In this document: positions 42,603 through 64,000 of the stretch, one piece after another
Numbering within the stretch: position 1 is the stretch's first letter
Layout: each line of letters begins with the position of its first letter
NCBI RefSeq assembly: GCF_900104175.1
Contig: NZ_FNIX01000003.1
Span: 186,001 to 250,000, forward strand
Direction: 5' to 3'
From: Lentzea jiangxiensis
Lineage (GTDB): Bacteria > Actinomycetota > Actinomycetes > Mycobacteriales > Pseudonocardiaceae
Length of the DNA: 64,000 bases
The notes under the pieces: model-generated
Told to the model about the DNA's origin: nothing
Database searches by the model: none
What the model saw: the letters and a program-made list of their open reading frames with translations, nothing else
Position numbers and translations under genes: made by a program

Positions 42603-45600
42603 TCAGGTGCCGAGCTGTTGGTCGATGAAGGCGAAGAGCTCGTCGTCGGACGCCTCGGTGAGGTCGGTCCGCGCCACAGCTCCGCGGGAAGGCACTGGTG
42701 CGGAGCCGAACTCCGCGACGAGCGCGTGCAGGCGCTCCAGGACGGCGGCGCGCGCCTCGCTGCCGGCGTCGAGGCCGCCGAGGACGTCGGCCGCCCGGTC
42801 GAGGTCGCGCAGCAGGGCGTCCGCCGCGCGCTCCGGGCCCGCCAGCTCGCCCCACAGGTAGTCCGCGAGCGCGAGCGGTGTCGGGTGGTCGAAGACCAGG
42901 GTCGACGGCACCGACAGCGACGCCGCCGCGTCGAGGCGGTTGCGCAGCTCGACGGCGGTCAGCGAGTCGAAGCCGAGCTCGCCGAAGGCGCGGTCCGGTT
43001 CGATCGTCGCGCTGCTCGGGTGTCCGAGCACCTTCGCGACGACCTCGCGGACCAGGTCGAGCAGCAGGCGGCGCTGCTCAGGCTCGATGAGCCCGGCGAG
43101 CCGTTCGCGCAGGTCCGGTCCGGCCGTCGCGGCGGGAGTCTCCGCCTGCGGGCGGGGGATCTCCGCGAGCACCGGTGCCGGGCTCGAGGTGTCGAGGTAG
43201 GCGGACCAGTCGAAGTCGGCCACGGTCACGGCGGCGTCGCCCGCCGCCAGCGACTCGACCAGCGCGTCGACGGCGGCCCGCGGAGCCATCGGCCGCAGCC
43301 CCATCCGGCGCACGCCCTCGTCGAGCGAGCCGGCCATGCCGCCCTCGGCCCACGGTCCCCAGGCCACCGCCGTGGCGGGCAGGCCGTCGAAGCGCCGCTG
43401 CTCGGCCAGCGCGTCGAGGTGCGCGTTGGCCGCGGCGTAGGCGGCCTGGCCGCCGTTGCCGAGCACCCCGGCGACCGAGGAGTACAGGACGAACGCGTCC
43501 AGTTCGAGGTGTTTCGTGAGGTCGGCCAGGTGGTGCGCGACCTCGACCTTGGGCTTCGCGACGGCGGCGAACCTCTCCGGGGTGAGGCTCGCGATCAGGC
43601 CGTCGTCCAGCACGCCGGCGGTGTGCACGACGACCCGCAGGTCGTCGAGCTCCGCCACGACGGCGGCCAAGGCCTCGCGGTCGGCCGCGTCACAGGCGTG
43701 GATCTCCACGCGCGCACCGAGTCCGGTGAGTTCCGCGGCGAGCTCACGCGCTTCGGGGGCGTCCTCTCCCCGGCGCGACAGCAGGACCAGGTGCCGCGTG
43801 CCCGCCTCGACCAGCCGCCGGGCGACGACCGCCCCGAGCGCACCCGTGCCACCGGTGACCAGCGCGGTGCCGCTCGTGGTCCACGTGCCGGTGGCGGGCT
43901 CGGAGGGGACGAAGCGCCGGGCGTGCACGCCGGACGTGCGGATCGCGACCTCGTCCTCGCCGCCGGACAGCACCTCCAGCAGCCGCGCGACGGAGCGGGC
44001 GTCCGGAACTTCCGGCAGGTCGACGCAGCCACCCCAGGACCGGGGTTGCTCGATCGCCGCGACCCGGCCGACACCCCACACCTCGGCCTGCCGCGGCGAG
44101 GCGACCCGTTCGTGCCCGCCGACCGCGACCGCTCCGCGCGTGGCGCACCACAACCGGGTGTTCTCCCGCAGCAGCGCCGCGGCCGCCATGCCGTCGCCGA
44201 CGAAGGCGAGGACGTTGCCCTCGCGGGCCTCGGCGGCTCCGACGACGGTCGTCCCCAGCGCTTGCGCGGCGGCCTGCGCCCAGGCGTCGTCCTGCTCCGC
44301 CACGACCGTCCAGGGTCCGGCCTGGCCGCCGGGCGAGGTCGCGACGGGCGTCCACCGGATGTGGTGGCGCCAGCCGCTCGCCCGCTTCGCCGGTTCGGGC
44401 GCGAGCCAGAACCGCTCCCGCTCGAACGGGTAGGTCGGGAGGTCGACCAGTTCGGCACCGGTGCCCGCGAAGATGCCGGGCCAGTCGAGCTTGACGCCGT
44501 TCGCGAACAGGGTGGCCTGCGCGTGCGCGGCGGTGGTGACCTCGTCGCGGTTCTTGCGCTGCACGGGCAGGAACACCCCGTCCGGCACGCAGTCGGCGCC
44601 CAGCGCGGACAGCGCCGCGTCCGGGCCGATCTCGACGAACCGGCGGACTCCCGCGGAGTGCAGGGCGGCCACGCCGTCGGCGAAGCGGACGGTCCCGCGG
44701 ACGTGCCGCACCCAGTACTCCGGGTCGGTGACCTGGTCCGCGGTGGCGGGGGCGCCGGTGAGGTTGGAGATCAGCGGGATGCGCGGCGCGGCGTACTCCA
44801 CGTCGCGGGCGATCTCCCGGAACTCGGCGAGCATGCCGTCCATGTGGTGCGAGTGGAAGGCGTGGCTCACCGAGAGCCGCTTGGGGCGCTCGAACCGGGA
44901 GGCCATCTGGAGGACGGCGTCCTCGTCACCCGACAGCACGAGCGACTCGGGGCCGTTGACCGCCGCGATGCTCACGCCCGGCAGCAGCTCGATCCCGGCT
45001 TCCGAGGCCCTGACCGCGACCATCGCGCCGCCCGCCGGCAACTCCTGCATGAGCTTGCCGCGGGCGGCGACCAGCCTCGCCGCGTCCTCCAGCGACCACA
45101 CGCCCGCGAGGTGCGCGGCGGTCAGCTCGCCGATGGAGTGGCCGAGCAGGTAGTCGGGCCGCACGCCCCACGACAGGACGAGCTCCGCCAGCGCCACCTC
45201 GAACGCGAACAGGGCGGGCTGGGTCACCGCCGTCTGGTCGAGGGCTTCCGGCACGGTGCCGTGCACGACGTCGAGCAGGGAGAAGCCGGTGTGCTTGTCG
45301 AGGTGTGCCGCCACCTCGGCGAGCTTGTCCGCGAAGATCGGGTACGCGGACAGCTCGCGTCCCATGCCGAGCCGCTGCGCACCTTGGCCGGTGCACAGGA
45401 ACGCGACCTTGCCGGTGCTCTGAGTGCCGGTGACCACCTCGGGTGACTCCGCACCGGACGCCAGGGCGGCCAGCCCGTCCTCGCCGAAGACCACCGCGCG
45501 GTGCGCGAGCGCGGCGCGACCGGTGGCGAGCGTGAAGGCGACGTCCACCGGGTCGAGATCGGAAACGCGGCGTGCCAGACGCCCGGCCTGGCGGCGCACG

Positions 45601-47054
45601 GCCTCCGCGCTGGTCCCCGAGAGCACCCAGGGGACGCGGGCGGGCGGTGCGGTCGTGCGCGCGGGGGCCGTGCGCGGCGGCGCCTCGCGGAGGATGACGT
45701 GGGCGTTGGTGCCGCTGATGCCGAAGGACGACACCGCCGCGGTGCGGGGGTGCCCGGCGGCGGGCCAGTCGCGGTGTTCGGTGAGCAGGCGCCCGTTGCC
45801 CGAGCTCCACGAGACAGCGGGCGAGGGCTCGGTGACGTGCAGCGTGCGCGGCAGCTCGCCGCGGCGCAGCGCCTCGACCATCTTGATGATCCCGGCGGCG
45901 CCGGCGGCGGACTGGGTGTGCCCGATGTTGGACTTGATCGAGCCGAGCCAGAACGGCTCCTCGCGGTCCTGGCCGTAGGTGGCCAGCAGGGCGTCGGCCT
46001 CGATCGGGTCGCCCAGCCTGGTCCCGGTGCCGTGCGCCTCGACGACGTCCACCTCGGTCGCGGGCACCCTGGCGTCCGCGAGCGCGGCACGGATGACGCG
46101 TTGCTGCGACGGGCCGTTGGGCGCGGTGAGGCCGTTGGACGCGCCGTCCTGGTTCACCGCGGAGCCCTGGATCACCGCGAGCACGCGGTGACCGTTGCGC
46201 TCGGCGTCCTCGAGCTTCTCCAGCAGCAGGATTCCCGCGCCCTCACCGAAACCGGTGCCGTCGGCGGAGGCGGAGAAGGACTTGCAGCGGCCGTCCGGGG
46301 ACAGCGCGCGCTGCCGGGAGAACTCGACGTAGGTGTCGGCGATGGGCATGACGCACACGCCCCCGGCGAGAGCCATCGAGCACTCCCCCGTGCGCAGCGC
46401 CTGAACGGCCAGGTGCACGGCGACCAGCGAGGACGAGCAGGCGGTGTCGACCGTCAGCGCCGGTCCCTCCAGGCCGAGCGTGTAGGCCACCCGGCCGGAC
46501 AGGACGCTGCCCTGGGTCCCGTTGCCCAGGAAGCCCTCGACGCCGTCGGGCAGCTCCCCGACGCCGGTGCCGTAGTCGCTGTACATGAGCCCGGCGAACA
46601 CGCCGGTCGCGCTGCCCTTGAGCGTCGTCGGGTCGATGCGCGCGTGCTCCAGGGCCTCCCAGCTGATCTGGAGCATGAGCCGCTGCTGCGGGTCCATGGC
46701 GAGCGCCTCGCGGGGCGAGATCCCGAAGAAGCCCGGGTCGAAGTCGCCGGCGTCGTGCAGGAAGCTCCCCTCGCGGGAGTACGAGGTGCCGCGGTGGTCG
46801 GGATCGGGGTGGAACAGCTCGCCGAGGTTCCAGCCGCGGTCGGCCGGGAACTCCGACACCGCGTCGGTGCCGGAGGCGACCAAGTCCCACAGCTGCTCCG
46901 GCGACTCGACGCCGCCGGGGTACCGGCAGGCCATGCCGATGATCGCGACCGGTGCGTGGGCGTCGTCGGCCAGCTTCCGGTTGCGCGCGGCGAGCCTGGC
47001 GCTCTCCTTGACCGACTCCCGCAGTGCCGCGACGAGTTCTTCGTTGGAGGGCAT
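42603..47054 (-). CDS. Modular type I PKS, one module: KS-AT-KR-ACP with docking domains
   Basis: The protein has 1,483 residues. Translation starts at the ATG at 47054, overlapping the previous stop by 1 nt; the in-frame region further upstream overlaps the preceding PKS and is not coding. The N-terminus ([20 protein letters not shown] onward) is a docking helix of the class that matches the MDADDLVRR tail of the preceding PKS. Domains: KS 34-455 (Cys206, HGTGT, KSNIGH), AT about 545-850 (Ser640 in GHSIGE, HAFH, malonyl type), KR about 1030-1240 (GGTGALG, LDD, Tyr1206) and ACP 1330-1400 (Ser1364). No DH sequence lies between AT and KR: the chain goes from the post-AT linker straight into the KR structural half. 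The module should leave a hydroxyl of B-type stereochemistry. The C-terminus ends in [15 protein letters not shown], a classic docking tail matching the N-terminus of the next protein, whose start is 23 nt downstream. Confidence 0.97.
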   Translation of the reverse strand: MPSNEELVAALRESVKESARLAARNRKLADDAHAPVAIIGMACRYPGGVESPEQLWDLVASGTDAVSEFPADRGWNLGELFHPDPDHRGTSYSREGSFLHDAGDFDPGFFGISPREALAMDPQQRLMLQISWEALEHARIDPTTLKGSATGVFAGLMYSDYGTGVGELPDGVEGFLGNGTQGSVLSGRVAYTLGLEGPALTVDTACSSSLVAVHLAVQALRTGECSMALAGGVCVMPIADTYVEFSRQRALSPDGRCKSFSASADGTGFGEGAGILLLEKLEDAERNGHRVLAVIQGSAVNQDGASNGLTAPNGPSQQRVIRAALADARVPATEVDVVEAHGTGTRLGDPIEADALLATYGQDREEPFWLGSIKSNIGHTQSAAGAAGIIKMVEALRRGELPRTLHVTEPSPAVSWSSGNGRLLTEHRDWPAAGHPRTAAVSSFGISGTNAHVILREAPPRTAPARTTAPPARVPWVLSGTSAEAVRRQAGRLARRVSDLDPVDVAFTLATGRAALAHRAVVFGEDGLAALASGAESPEVVTGTQSTGKVAFLCTGQGAQRLGMGRELSAYPIFADKLAEVAAHLDKHTGFSLLDVVHGTVPEALDQTAVTQPALFAFEVALAELVLSWGVRPDYLLGHSIGELTAAHLAGVWSLEDAARLVAARGKLMQELPAGGAMVAVRASEAGIELLPGVSIAAVNGPESLVLSGDEDAVLQMASRFERPKRLSVSHAFHSHHMDGMLAEFREIARDVEYAAPRIPLISNLTGAPATADQVTDPEYWVRHVRGTVRFADGVAALHSAGVRRFVEIGPDAALSALGADCVPDGVFLPVQRKNRDEVTTAAHAQATLFANGVKLDWPGIFAGTGAELVDLPTYPFERERFWLAPEPAKRASGWRHHIRWTPVATSPGGQAGPWTVVAEQDDAWAQAAAQALGTTVVGAAEAREGNVLAFVGDGMAAAALLRENTRLWCATRGAVAVGGHERVASPRQAEVWGVGRVAAIEQPRSWGGCVDLPEVPDARSVARLLEVLSGGEDEVAIRTSGVHARRFVPSEPATGTWTTSGTALVTGGTGALGAVVARRLVEAGTRHLVLLSRRGEDAPEARELAAELTGLGARVEIHACDAADREALAAVVAELDDLRVVVHTAGVLDDGLIASLTPERFAAVAKPKVEVAHHLADLTKHLELDAFVLYSSVAGVLGNGGQAAYAAANAHLDALAEQRRFDGLPATAVAWGPWAEGGMAGSLDEGVRRMGLRPMAPRAAVDALVESLAAGDAAVTVADFDWSAYLDTSSPAPVLAEIPRPQAETPAATAGPDLRERLAGLIEPEQRRLLLDLVREVVAKVLGHPSSATIEPDRAFGELGFDSLTAVELRNRLDAAASLSVPSTLVFDHPTPLALADYLWGELAGPERAADALLRDLDRAADVLGGLDAGSEARAAVLERLHALVAEFGSAPVPSRGAVARTDLTEASDDELFAFIDQQLGT

Positions 47055-47056
47055 CA
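47052..47056 (-). promoter_or_regulatory. TGATG stop/start overlap, translational coupling
   Basis: The stop TGA of the KS-AT-DH-KR-ACP gene and the ATG of the KS-AT-KR-ACP gene share one base. Such an overlap usually couples translation and keeps two partner proteins at equal amounts; these two also carry a matching docking pair not used elsewhere in the window. Confidence 0.85.
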
Positions 47057-50000
47057 GGAGTTCTCCGAACCGGGGGTGAGTGACATGACGTTGTCCTCCG
47101 CGGCCGCCATGACGCGCCTCACCAGGTCGTCGGCGTCCATCTCGTCGATCAGGTCGGCCGCGGGGGCTTCTTCGCCGGCGGGCTCGGCCGCCAGGTCGTT
47201 CGCCAGCCGGACCAGCGCGTCGAGCACCCCGGCCGCCCGGAGCCGCTCGAACGGGACCGTGGCGAGCACGCGGCGGATCCGCTGCTCGTCCGCCGCGGCG
47301 GCGTCGAGCGGCTCGTCGAGGCCCGGCAGCAGCGACAGCACGAAGACGGCGATCGCGCGGGGTGACGGGTGGTCGAAGACGACGGTGGCGGCGAGGCTCA
47401 GCCCGAACGTCGTGTTGAGCCTGTTGCGCAGGTTCACGGAGGACAGCGAGTCGAAGCCCAGCTCGGTGAACGCGCGTTCCGGGTCGATCACCGCTCCGGA
47501 GCGGTGCCCCAGCACGTCGGCGACCAGCTCGAGCACGACCTCCAGCACCGCGTCCTGCCGTTCGGAGGCGGGCAGCGCGGCGAGGCGTTCGACGAGGGAG
47601 ATCTCCCCCGCCTCGCTCGTCGTCGCGTTCCGCCGGCCGGCCGTGCGCACCAGGCCGCGCAGGACGGGCGGGATCTCGCTGGTGCGCGCCAGGCGGTTCA
47701 GGACGGTGAAGTCGAGCTTCACCGGCACCGCCAGCGCGTCGCCGGACGCCAGCGCCGCGTCGAACGCGCGCATGCCTTCCGCGCGGTCCAGCGAGGAGAA
47801 GCCGTCCCGGCCGAGGCGGTCCGTCTGCGCCTCGTCCAGGTGCACCGTCAGACCCCGGTCCTGCTGCCACGGTCCCCAGGCGAGCGACCGGGCGGCGAGA
47901 CCGCGGGCACGGCGGTAGCCCGCCAGCGCGTCCAGGAAGGAGTTGGCCGCGGCGTAGCCGCCCTGCCCGGGCGAGCCCAGGACACCGGCGGCCGACGAGT
48001 AGAGGACGAAGTGCTCCAGGCCCATGTCCTGGGTGAGCTCGTGGAGGTGCCAGGCCGCGTCGACCTTCGGGGTGAGGACCCCGGCGAGCCGTTCCGGCGT
48101 GAACGCGGTGACGACGCCGTCGTCGAGCACGCCCGCGACGTGCACCACGCCGGTCAGCGGGTGCCCGGCCGGGATGCGGCCCAGCACGGCGGCGACGTCC
48201 TGGCGGTCGGCCGCGTCGCAACGCTCCACGACGACCCGGGCGCCCAGGGCGGTCAGTTCGTCGCGCAGCTCCGCCGCTCCCGGTGCGTCGATCCCGCGGC
48301 GGCTGGTCAGGACCAGGTGCTTCACGCCGTGCTCGATCACCAGGTGCCGGGCGGCCAGCGCTCCCAGGTCTCCGGTGCCACCGCTGATCAGCACGGTGCC
48401 CTCCGGGTCCCACGACGCCGGGTCCTCGGCGGCCGCGACGGGGACCAGGCGCGGCACGACCAGCTCACCGCCGCGTGCGGCGACCTGGGGCTCACCGGTC
48501 GCGACGGCCTCGCCGACCGCCTCGGCCGGGCCGTCGAAGAGGACGAACCTGCCGGGGTGCTCCGACTGGGCGGAGCGGACCAGGCCCCACACCGCGGCGG
48601 CGGCCGGACTCGGTTCGCCGGAACCGGTCGCGCCGCTCGTGCGCACGACCAGGGTCGCCGCGGCGAACCGGTCGTCCGCGAGCCAGGTCTGCAGGACGTC
48701 CAGCACGGTCGCGGTGAGCCGGTGGGTGTCGGCGACCGGGTCGTCACCGGCCTGTGCGGAGAACACGACGTGCCCTGCGACGGGGCCGTCCGCGGGCAGG
48801 TCGGCGTGGTCCGTCCACGGCTCGGCGGCGCGGGCCGGCGTGCTCGACCATTCGACGGTGTAGAGGTTCTCCCGCGCGTCCGCGCCGCGCAGCTGGTCCG
48901 CCGCGACGGGCCGGACGACGATCGACTCGACGGTGAGCACCGGCTCGCCGGCGTCGTCCACCGCGGAGAGCGTGCCCGAAGTGCCGTCGGTTCCCGTCAG
49001 TCGCACCCTCAGCGTGCGCGCACCGGTGGCGTGCAGCGAGACACCGCCCCACGAGAACGGCAGAGCCGGGGACTCCTCCGCGCCGGGAACCAGGAACAGG
49101 GTGTGCAGCACCGCGTCGAGCAGGGCCGGGTGGATCGTGAAGCCGTCGGCGCCGGCTTCCGGCAGGGCGACCTCGGCGAAGATCTCGTCGCCCCGCCGCC
49201 ACGCCGCCCGCAGGCCCTGGAACACCGGGCCGTAGTCGAACCCGGAGTCGGCCAGGCGCTGGTAGAGGTCGGCGACGGTGACGGGGTCGGCCCCGGCGGG
49301 CGGCCACTGCACCGGTGTCCAGTCCTGGTCGGTGGCGGTGGGCCGCAGCCAGCCGTCGGCGTTGCGGGTCCACGCGTGCCCCGCGGGAGCGTTGCGGTGG
49401 CGGCTGTGCACGGAGATGGGGCGTCGGCCGTTCTCGTCGGCGTCGCCCACGACCACCTGCAGCGCCAGCGAGGCGTCGGGGCTCAGCAGCACCGGTGTGT
49501 GCAGGGTCAGTTCCTCGACCGTCCGGCAGCCGACCTCGTCACCGGCGCGGATCGCGAGCTCGACCAGCGCCGCCCCCGGCACGATCACGGTGCCCAGGAC
49601 GGTGTGGTCGGCCAGCCACGGGTGCGACGACAGCGACAGCCGGCCGGCGAACAACGCCCCGTCGCCGTCGGCGGGCAGGATCGACGCCTCGAGCACCGGG
49701 TGTTCCGCCGAGGCGAGCCCGATCGAGCTCAGGTCGGCGGGAGCGTCGTCGTTGGCGAGCCAGTACGGGCTGTTCTGGAACGCGTAGGTGGGCACGTCGA
49801 CGCGACGGGCGCCCGTGTCGCCGAAGAACGCCGTCCAGTCGATCGGCGCGCCGCTGATGTGCAGCCGCGCCACCATCGTCGCCAGGTCCAGGTCCTCGGC
49901 GTGGTCCTTGCGCAGCGACGGGACGAACGCGGCGGCGTCGGGCCGCTCCACGATCTCCATCGCGGCGGCGGTCAGCACACCGTTCGGTCCCACCTCGACG

Positions 50001-52477
50001 TAACGGGTGACGCCTTCGCGTTCGAGCACGTTGACGGCGTCGGTGAACCGGACGGGCCGGCGGATGTGCCGCACCCAGTACTGCGGGTCGCCCACCTCGT
50101 CCGCCCCGGCCTGCTTGCCCGTGAGGGTGGAGATGATCGGGATGCGCGGCGCGGAGTACGTGAGCTCGGCGGTGGCCCGGCCGAACTCGTCGAGGATGCC
50201 GTCCATCAGCGCCGAGTGCGACGCGTGGCTGACGACGAGCTTCTTGGCCTTGCGCCCCCGGTCCTTGAACCGCTGGGCGATGGCCGTGGCGGTCTCCTCG
50301 TCACCGGAGATCACGACCGACGTCGGCCCGTTCAGCGCCGCGAACCCGACCAGGCCGGTCAGCTCGGGCGCGACCTCCTCCTCGGAGGCCTGGATCGCCA
50401 CCATCGCGCCGCCCGGCGGCAACGAGTTCATCAACCGGCCGCGGATCGCGACGATGCGCGCGGCGTCGGCCAGCGACCAGACGCCGGCGACGTGCGCCGC
50501 GGCGAACTCGCCGATCGAGTGCCCGGCCACGAAGTCGGGGACGACGCCCCACGACTCCAGCAGCCGTGCCACCGAGACCTCGATGGCGAACAACGCGGGC
50601 AGCATGTAGTCGATCCGGTCGAGCAGCGCGGAGTCCTCGGCGAACACCACCTCGCGCAGCGGTCGCGGGAGGTGGGCGTCGAACTCCGCCGTCACGGTGT
50701 CGAAGATGGCGGCGAACGCGGGACTGGCCGCGCAGAGGTCGCGGCCCATGCCGAGGTACTGCGCCCCTCCGCCGGTGAACAGGAAGGCGGTCTTGCCGCC
50801 GCTCGCGCCGCCCCGCAGGACCTGGTCGCTCCTGCCGCCCTCGGCGAGGACGGCCAGGCCGTCGAGCAGGCCGTCGCGGTCGGTGGCGAGGACGGCACCG
50901 CGCTCGGCGAGTGCGGTCCGGCCGGTGGCGAGCGAGTACGCGAGGTCGAGCGGGTTCGCGGCGGGGTCCGCCTCGACGGAGGACCGCAGCCGCCGGGCCT
51001 GCGCCGCGAGCGCCTCGCGGTTCGTCCCGGACAGCACGACGGGAACGGGCGGGTGCGTGCGGCCACCGGAGGAGTCCTCGGTGTTCGCTTCGGCGGGCGC
51101 CTCTTCCAGGATCAGGTGGGCGTTGGTGCCCGAGATGCCGAAGGACGACACGGCGGCACGGCGCGGCTGGTCGCGCCGGGGCCACGCCTGAGCCTCCGTC
51201 AGCAGCTCGACCGAACCCGACTGCCAGTCCACGAACGGCGTCGGGGTGTCGACGTGCAGGGTCTTGGGCAGCGTGTCGTTCTGCAACGCCATGACCATCT
51301 TGATGACGCTGCCGACACCCGCGGCGCACTGCGTGTGGCCGATGTTGGACTTGAGCGAGCCCAGCCACACCGGCCGGTCGCCGGGGCGGTCCTGCCCGTA
51401 GGTCGCGAGGACCGCCTGCGCCTCGATGGGGTCGCCGAGCCGGGTGCCGGTGCCGTGCGCCTCGACCACGTCGACGTCCCTGGTCGACAGCCGGGCGTCG
51501 GCGAGGGCCTGCGCGATGACGCTCTTCTGGGCGGGTCCGCTGGGTGCGGTGAGCCCGTTCGACGCACCGTCCTGGTTGATCGCCGAACCCCGGATGACCG
51601 CGAGCACCCGGTGGCCGTTGCGCCGGGCGTCGGAGAGCTTCTCGAGCATCACCATGCCGACGCCCTCGGACCAGCCGGTGCCGTCGGCGGCCTCGGCGAA
51701 CGACTTGCACCGCCCGTCGGGCGACAGACCCCGCTGGCGGGAGAACTCGACGAAGACGCCGGGCCCGCCCATGATGTTCGCGCCGCCCGCCAGAGCGAGG
51801 TCGCACTCACCGCTGCGCAGTGCCTGCACGGCGAAGTGCATCGCCACGAGCGACGACGAGCAGGCGGTGTCCACCGAGATGGCGGGGCCTTCGAGACCGA
51901 GGCTGTAGGCGATCCGGCCGGAGTGCACGGAGCACGTGGTGCCGGTGAGGAGGTACCCCTCCACCTCCAGGGCCTGCTCGTGCAGCCGCGGTCCGTACTC
52001 CTGCGACGAGACACCGGCGTACACGCCGGTCTTCGTGCCGGCCAGGGAGCCGGGGGCGATGCCCGCCCGCTCGATCGCCTCCCACGTCACCTGCAGCAGC
52101 AGGCGCTGCTGCGGGTCCATCGCCAGTGCCTCGCGCGGGGAGATGCCGAAGAAGTCCGGGTCGAACTGGTCCGCCGTGTGCACGAAGCCACCGGTGGTCG
52201 CGTAGCTGCTGCCGGAGCTCTCCGGATCGGCGTCGAACAGCCCGTCCAGGTCCCACCCGCGGTTGGTGGGGAACGCGGAGATCCCCTCCCGCTCCTCGTC
52301 GACCAGTCGCCACAGGTCCTCGGGGCTCTCGACGTCACCGGGATAGCGGCAGGCCATCCCGATGATCGCGATCGGTTCCCTGTCGCGGGACTCCGCCTGG
52401 CGCAGGCGCGTCCTGGTCTGCTGAAGGTCCGCGGTCAGCTTCTTCAGCAGACCGACCAGCTTCTCTTGATCCGCCAT
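47054..52477 (-). CDS. Modular type I PKS, one module: KS-AT-DH-KR-ACP with docking domains
   Basis: The protein has 1,807 residues. The ATG at 52477 is preceded by a GAGG ribosome-binding site 7 nt upstream. Residues 1-32 ([20 protein letters not shown] onward) are an N-terminal docking coiled coil. Domains: KS 33-455 with Cys206; AT about 555-865 with Ser654 in GHSIGE; DH about 925-1180 with His958; KR with Tyr1508, GGTGDLG and LDD; ACP with Ser1677 in GFDSL. The C-terminal tail carries [16 protein letters not shown], a docking class different from those of the neighbouring PKSs except its partner, the next gene. The AT is unusual: the first motif is [10 protein letters not shown] instead of [10 protein letters not shown], and the substrate motif is HASH rather than HAFH, so a substituted extender such as methoxymalonyl-ACP is possible. 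The expected beta-carbon outcome is a double bond. The stop overlaps the next gene's start by 1 nt (TGATG), indicating translational coupling. Confidence 0.97.
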   Translation of the reverse strand: MADQEKLVGLLKKLTADLQQTRTRLRQAESRDREPIAIIGMACRYPGDVESPEDLWRLVDEEREGISAFPTNRGWDLDGLFDADPESSGSSYATTGGFVHTADQFDPDFFGISPREALAMDPQQRLLLQVTWEAIERAGIAPGSLAGTKTGVYAGVSSQEYGPRLHEQALEVEGYLLTGTTCSVHSGRIAYSLGLEGPAISVDTACSSSLVAMHFAVQALRSGECDLALAGGANIMGGPGVFVEFSRQRGLSPDGRCKSFAEAADGTGWSEGVGMVMLEKLSDARRNGHRVLAVIRGSAINQDGASNGLTAPSGPAQKSVIAQALADARLSTRDVDVVEAHGTGTRLGDPIEAQAVLATYGQDRPGDRPVWLGSLKSNIGHTQCAAGVGSVIKMVMALQNDTLPKTLHVDTPTPFVDWQSGSVELLTEAQAWPRRDQPRRAAVSSFGISGTNAHLILEEAPAEANTEDSSGGRTHPPVPVVLSGTNREALAAQARRLRSSVEADPAANPLDLAYSLATGRTALAERGAVLATDRDGLLDGLAVLAEGGRSDQVLRGGASGGKTAFLFTGGGAQYLGMGRDLCAASPAFAAIFDTVTAEFDAHLPRPLREVVFAEDSALLDRIDYMLPALFAIEVSVARLLESWGVVPDFVAGHSIGEFAAAHVAGVWSLADAARIVAIRGRLMNSLPPGGAMVAIQASEEEVAPELTGLVGFAALNGPTSVVISGDEETATAIAQRFKDRGRKAKKLVVSHASHSALMDGILDEFGRATAELTYSAPRIPIISTLTGKQAGADEVGDPQYWVRHIRRPVRFTDAVNVLEREGVTRYVEVGPNGVLTAAAMEIVERPDAAAFVPSLRKDHAEDLDLATMVARLHISGAPIDWTAFFGDTGARRVDVPTYAFQNSPYWLANDDAPADLSSIGLASAEHPVLEASILPADGDGALFAGRLSLSSHPWLADHTVLGTVIVPGAALVELAIRAGDEVGCRTVEELTLHTPVLLSPDASLALQVVVGDADENGRRPISVHSRHRNAPAGHAWTRNADGWLRPTATDQDWTPVQWPPAGADPVTVADLYQRLADSGFDYGPVFQGLRAAWRRGDEIFAEVALPEAGADGFTIHPALLDAVLHTLFLVPGAEESPALPFSWGGVSLHATGARTLRVRLTGTDGTSGTLSAVDDAGEPVLTVESIVVRPVAADQLRGADARENLYTVEWSSTPARAAEPWTDHADLPADGPVAGHVVFSAQAGDDPVADTHRLTATVLDVLQTWLADDRFAAATLVVRTSGATGSGEPSPAAAAVWGLVRSAQSEHPGRFVLFDGPAEAVGEAVATGEPQVAARGGELVVPRLVPVAAAEDPASWDPEGTVLISGGTGDLGALAARHLVIEHGVKHLVLTSRRGIDAPGAAELRDELTALGARVVVERCDAADRQDVAAVLGRIPAGHPLTGVVHVAGVLDDGVVTAFTPERLAGVLTPKVDAAWHLHELTQDMGLEHFVLYSSAAGVLGSPGQGGYAAANSFLDALAGYRRARGLAARSLAWGPWQQDRGLTVHLDEAQTDRLGRDGFSSLDRAEGMRAFDAALASGDALAVPVKLDFTVLNRLARTSEIPPVLRGLVRTAGRRNATTSEAGEISLVERLAALPASERQDAVLEVVLELVADVLGHRSGAVIDPERAFTELGFDSLSSVNLRNRLNTTFGLSLAATVVFDHPSPRAIAVFVLSLLPGLDEPLDAAAADEQRIRRVLATVPFERLRAAGVLDALVRLANDLAAEPAGEEAPAADLIDEMDADDLVRRVMAAAEDNVMSLTPGSENS

Positions 52478-52525
52478 CTCACAACCTCAAAAGGAATGTT
52501 GACCAGGACAAGGGGGCGTGCTCGG

Positions 52526-64000
<11,475 letters not shown>

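Noticed and set aside
26071-42861. Open frames of thousands of codons on the plus strand (also 4779-13835, 14034-20036 and 47369-58474)
   Set aside because: They lie antisense to PKS genes with recognisable domains, have low-complexity Arg/Gly/His/Val-rich translations and no domain motifs. They are a by-product of very high GC at third codon positions.
43100-44400. Possible dehydratase between AT and KR in gene 3
   Set aside because: No HPWLxDH or HxxxGxxxxP block and no HPALLDA block are present; the region reads as the KR structural half.
47055-48413. Longer N-terminus for the KS-AT-KR-ACP gene, starting at 48413
   Set aside because: The extension overlaps the KR and ACP of the upstream PKS in another frame and has no domain; the docking helix begins at the ATG at 47054.
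52478-52525. Internal promoter in the 48-nt gap before gene 2
   Set aside because: The gap is slightly AT-richer than its surroundings but has no convincing -10/-35 pair, and all genes run in the same direction with short gaps.

Overview
The window is part of a very large modular type I polyketide synthase (PKS) locus from a high-GC actinomycete. Very high GC content, GTG starts, coiled-coil PKS docking domains and an FkbK/FkbJ/FkbI-type extender-unit cassette all point there; a Pseudonocardiales-like host is plausible but cannot be proven from sequence alone. All ten genes lie on the minus strand, read from the right edge to the left edge, with gaps of 106 nt or less and one 1-nt stop/start overlap, so the window looks like one long operon. 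I see no tRNA, rRNA, CRISPR array, insertion sequence, regulator or transporter gene. Both edges cut genes.

Layout in transcription order. (1) 64000-52526: 3' part of a PKS gene: the tail of an ACP, then KS-AT-DH-KR-ACP and KS-AT-DH-ER-KR-ACP. (2) 52477-47054: KS-AT-DH-KR-ACP. (3) 47054-42603: KS-AT-KR-ACP. (4) 42579-20437: a 7,380-residue, four-module protein (DH-ER-KR, DH-KR, DH-KR, DH-degenerate ER-KR). (5) 20372-14016: KS-AT-DH-ER-KR-ACP. (6) 13985-5214: KS-AT-KR-ACP followed by KS-dead AT-KR-ACP. (7) 5206-2396: a KS-AT didomain without ACP whose KS lacks a catalytic His. (8-10) 2289-1: 3-hydroxyacyl-CoA dehydrogenase, free ACP and acyl-CoA dehydrogenase (3' end cut off), in the order HAD-ACP-AcDH known from methoxymalonyl-ACP cassettes.

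How they work together. Matching C- and N-terminal docking segments suggest colinear chain passage through genes 1 to 6. Nearly all ATs carry the malonyl-type GHSIG/HAFH signature, so the backbone should be mostly unbranched. The predicted order of beta-carbon states, from the first complete module, is: olefin, methylene, olefin, hydroxyl, methylene, olefin, olefin, olefin (or methylene if the damaged ER still works), methylene, hydroxyl, hydroxyl. ATs with HASH (gene 2) and HACH (gene 5) are the best candidates for a non-malonyl extender such as methoxymalonyl-ACP.

The most unusual part is the left end of the PKS. The last module of gene 6 and the separate gene 7 are of a different PKS lineage from the rest. 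They are defective in complementary ways: gene 6 module 2 has an intact KS and ACP but a truncated AT without its Ser/His, while gene 7 has an intact AT but a His-less KS and no ACP. They may form one split module. No thioesterase or other release domain is visible, and the final product cannot be named from this window.
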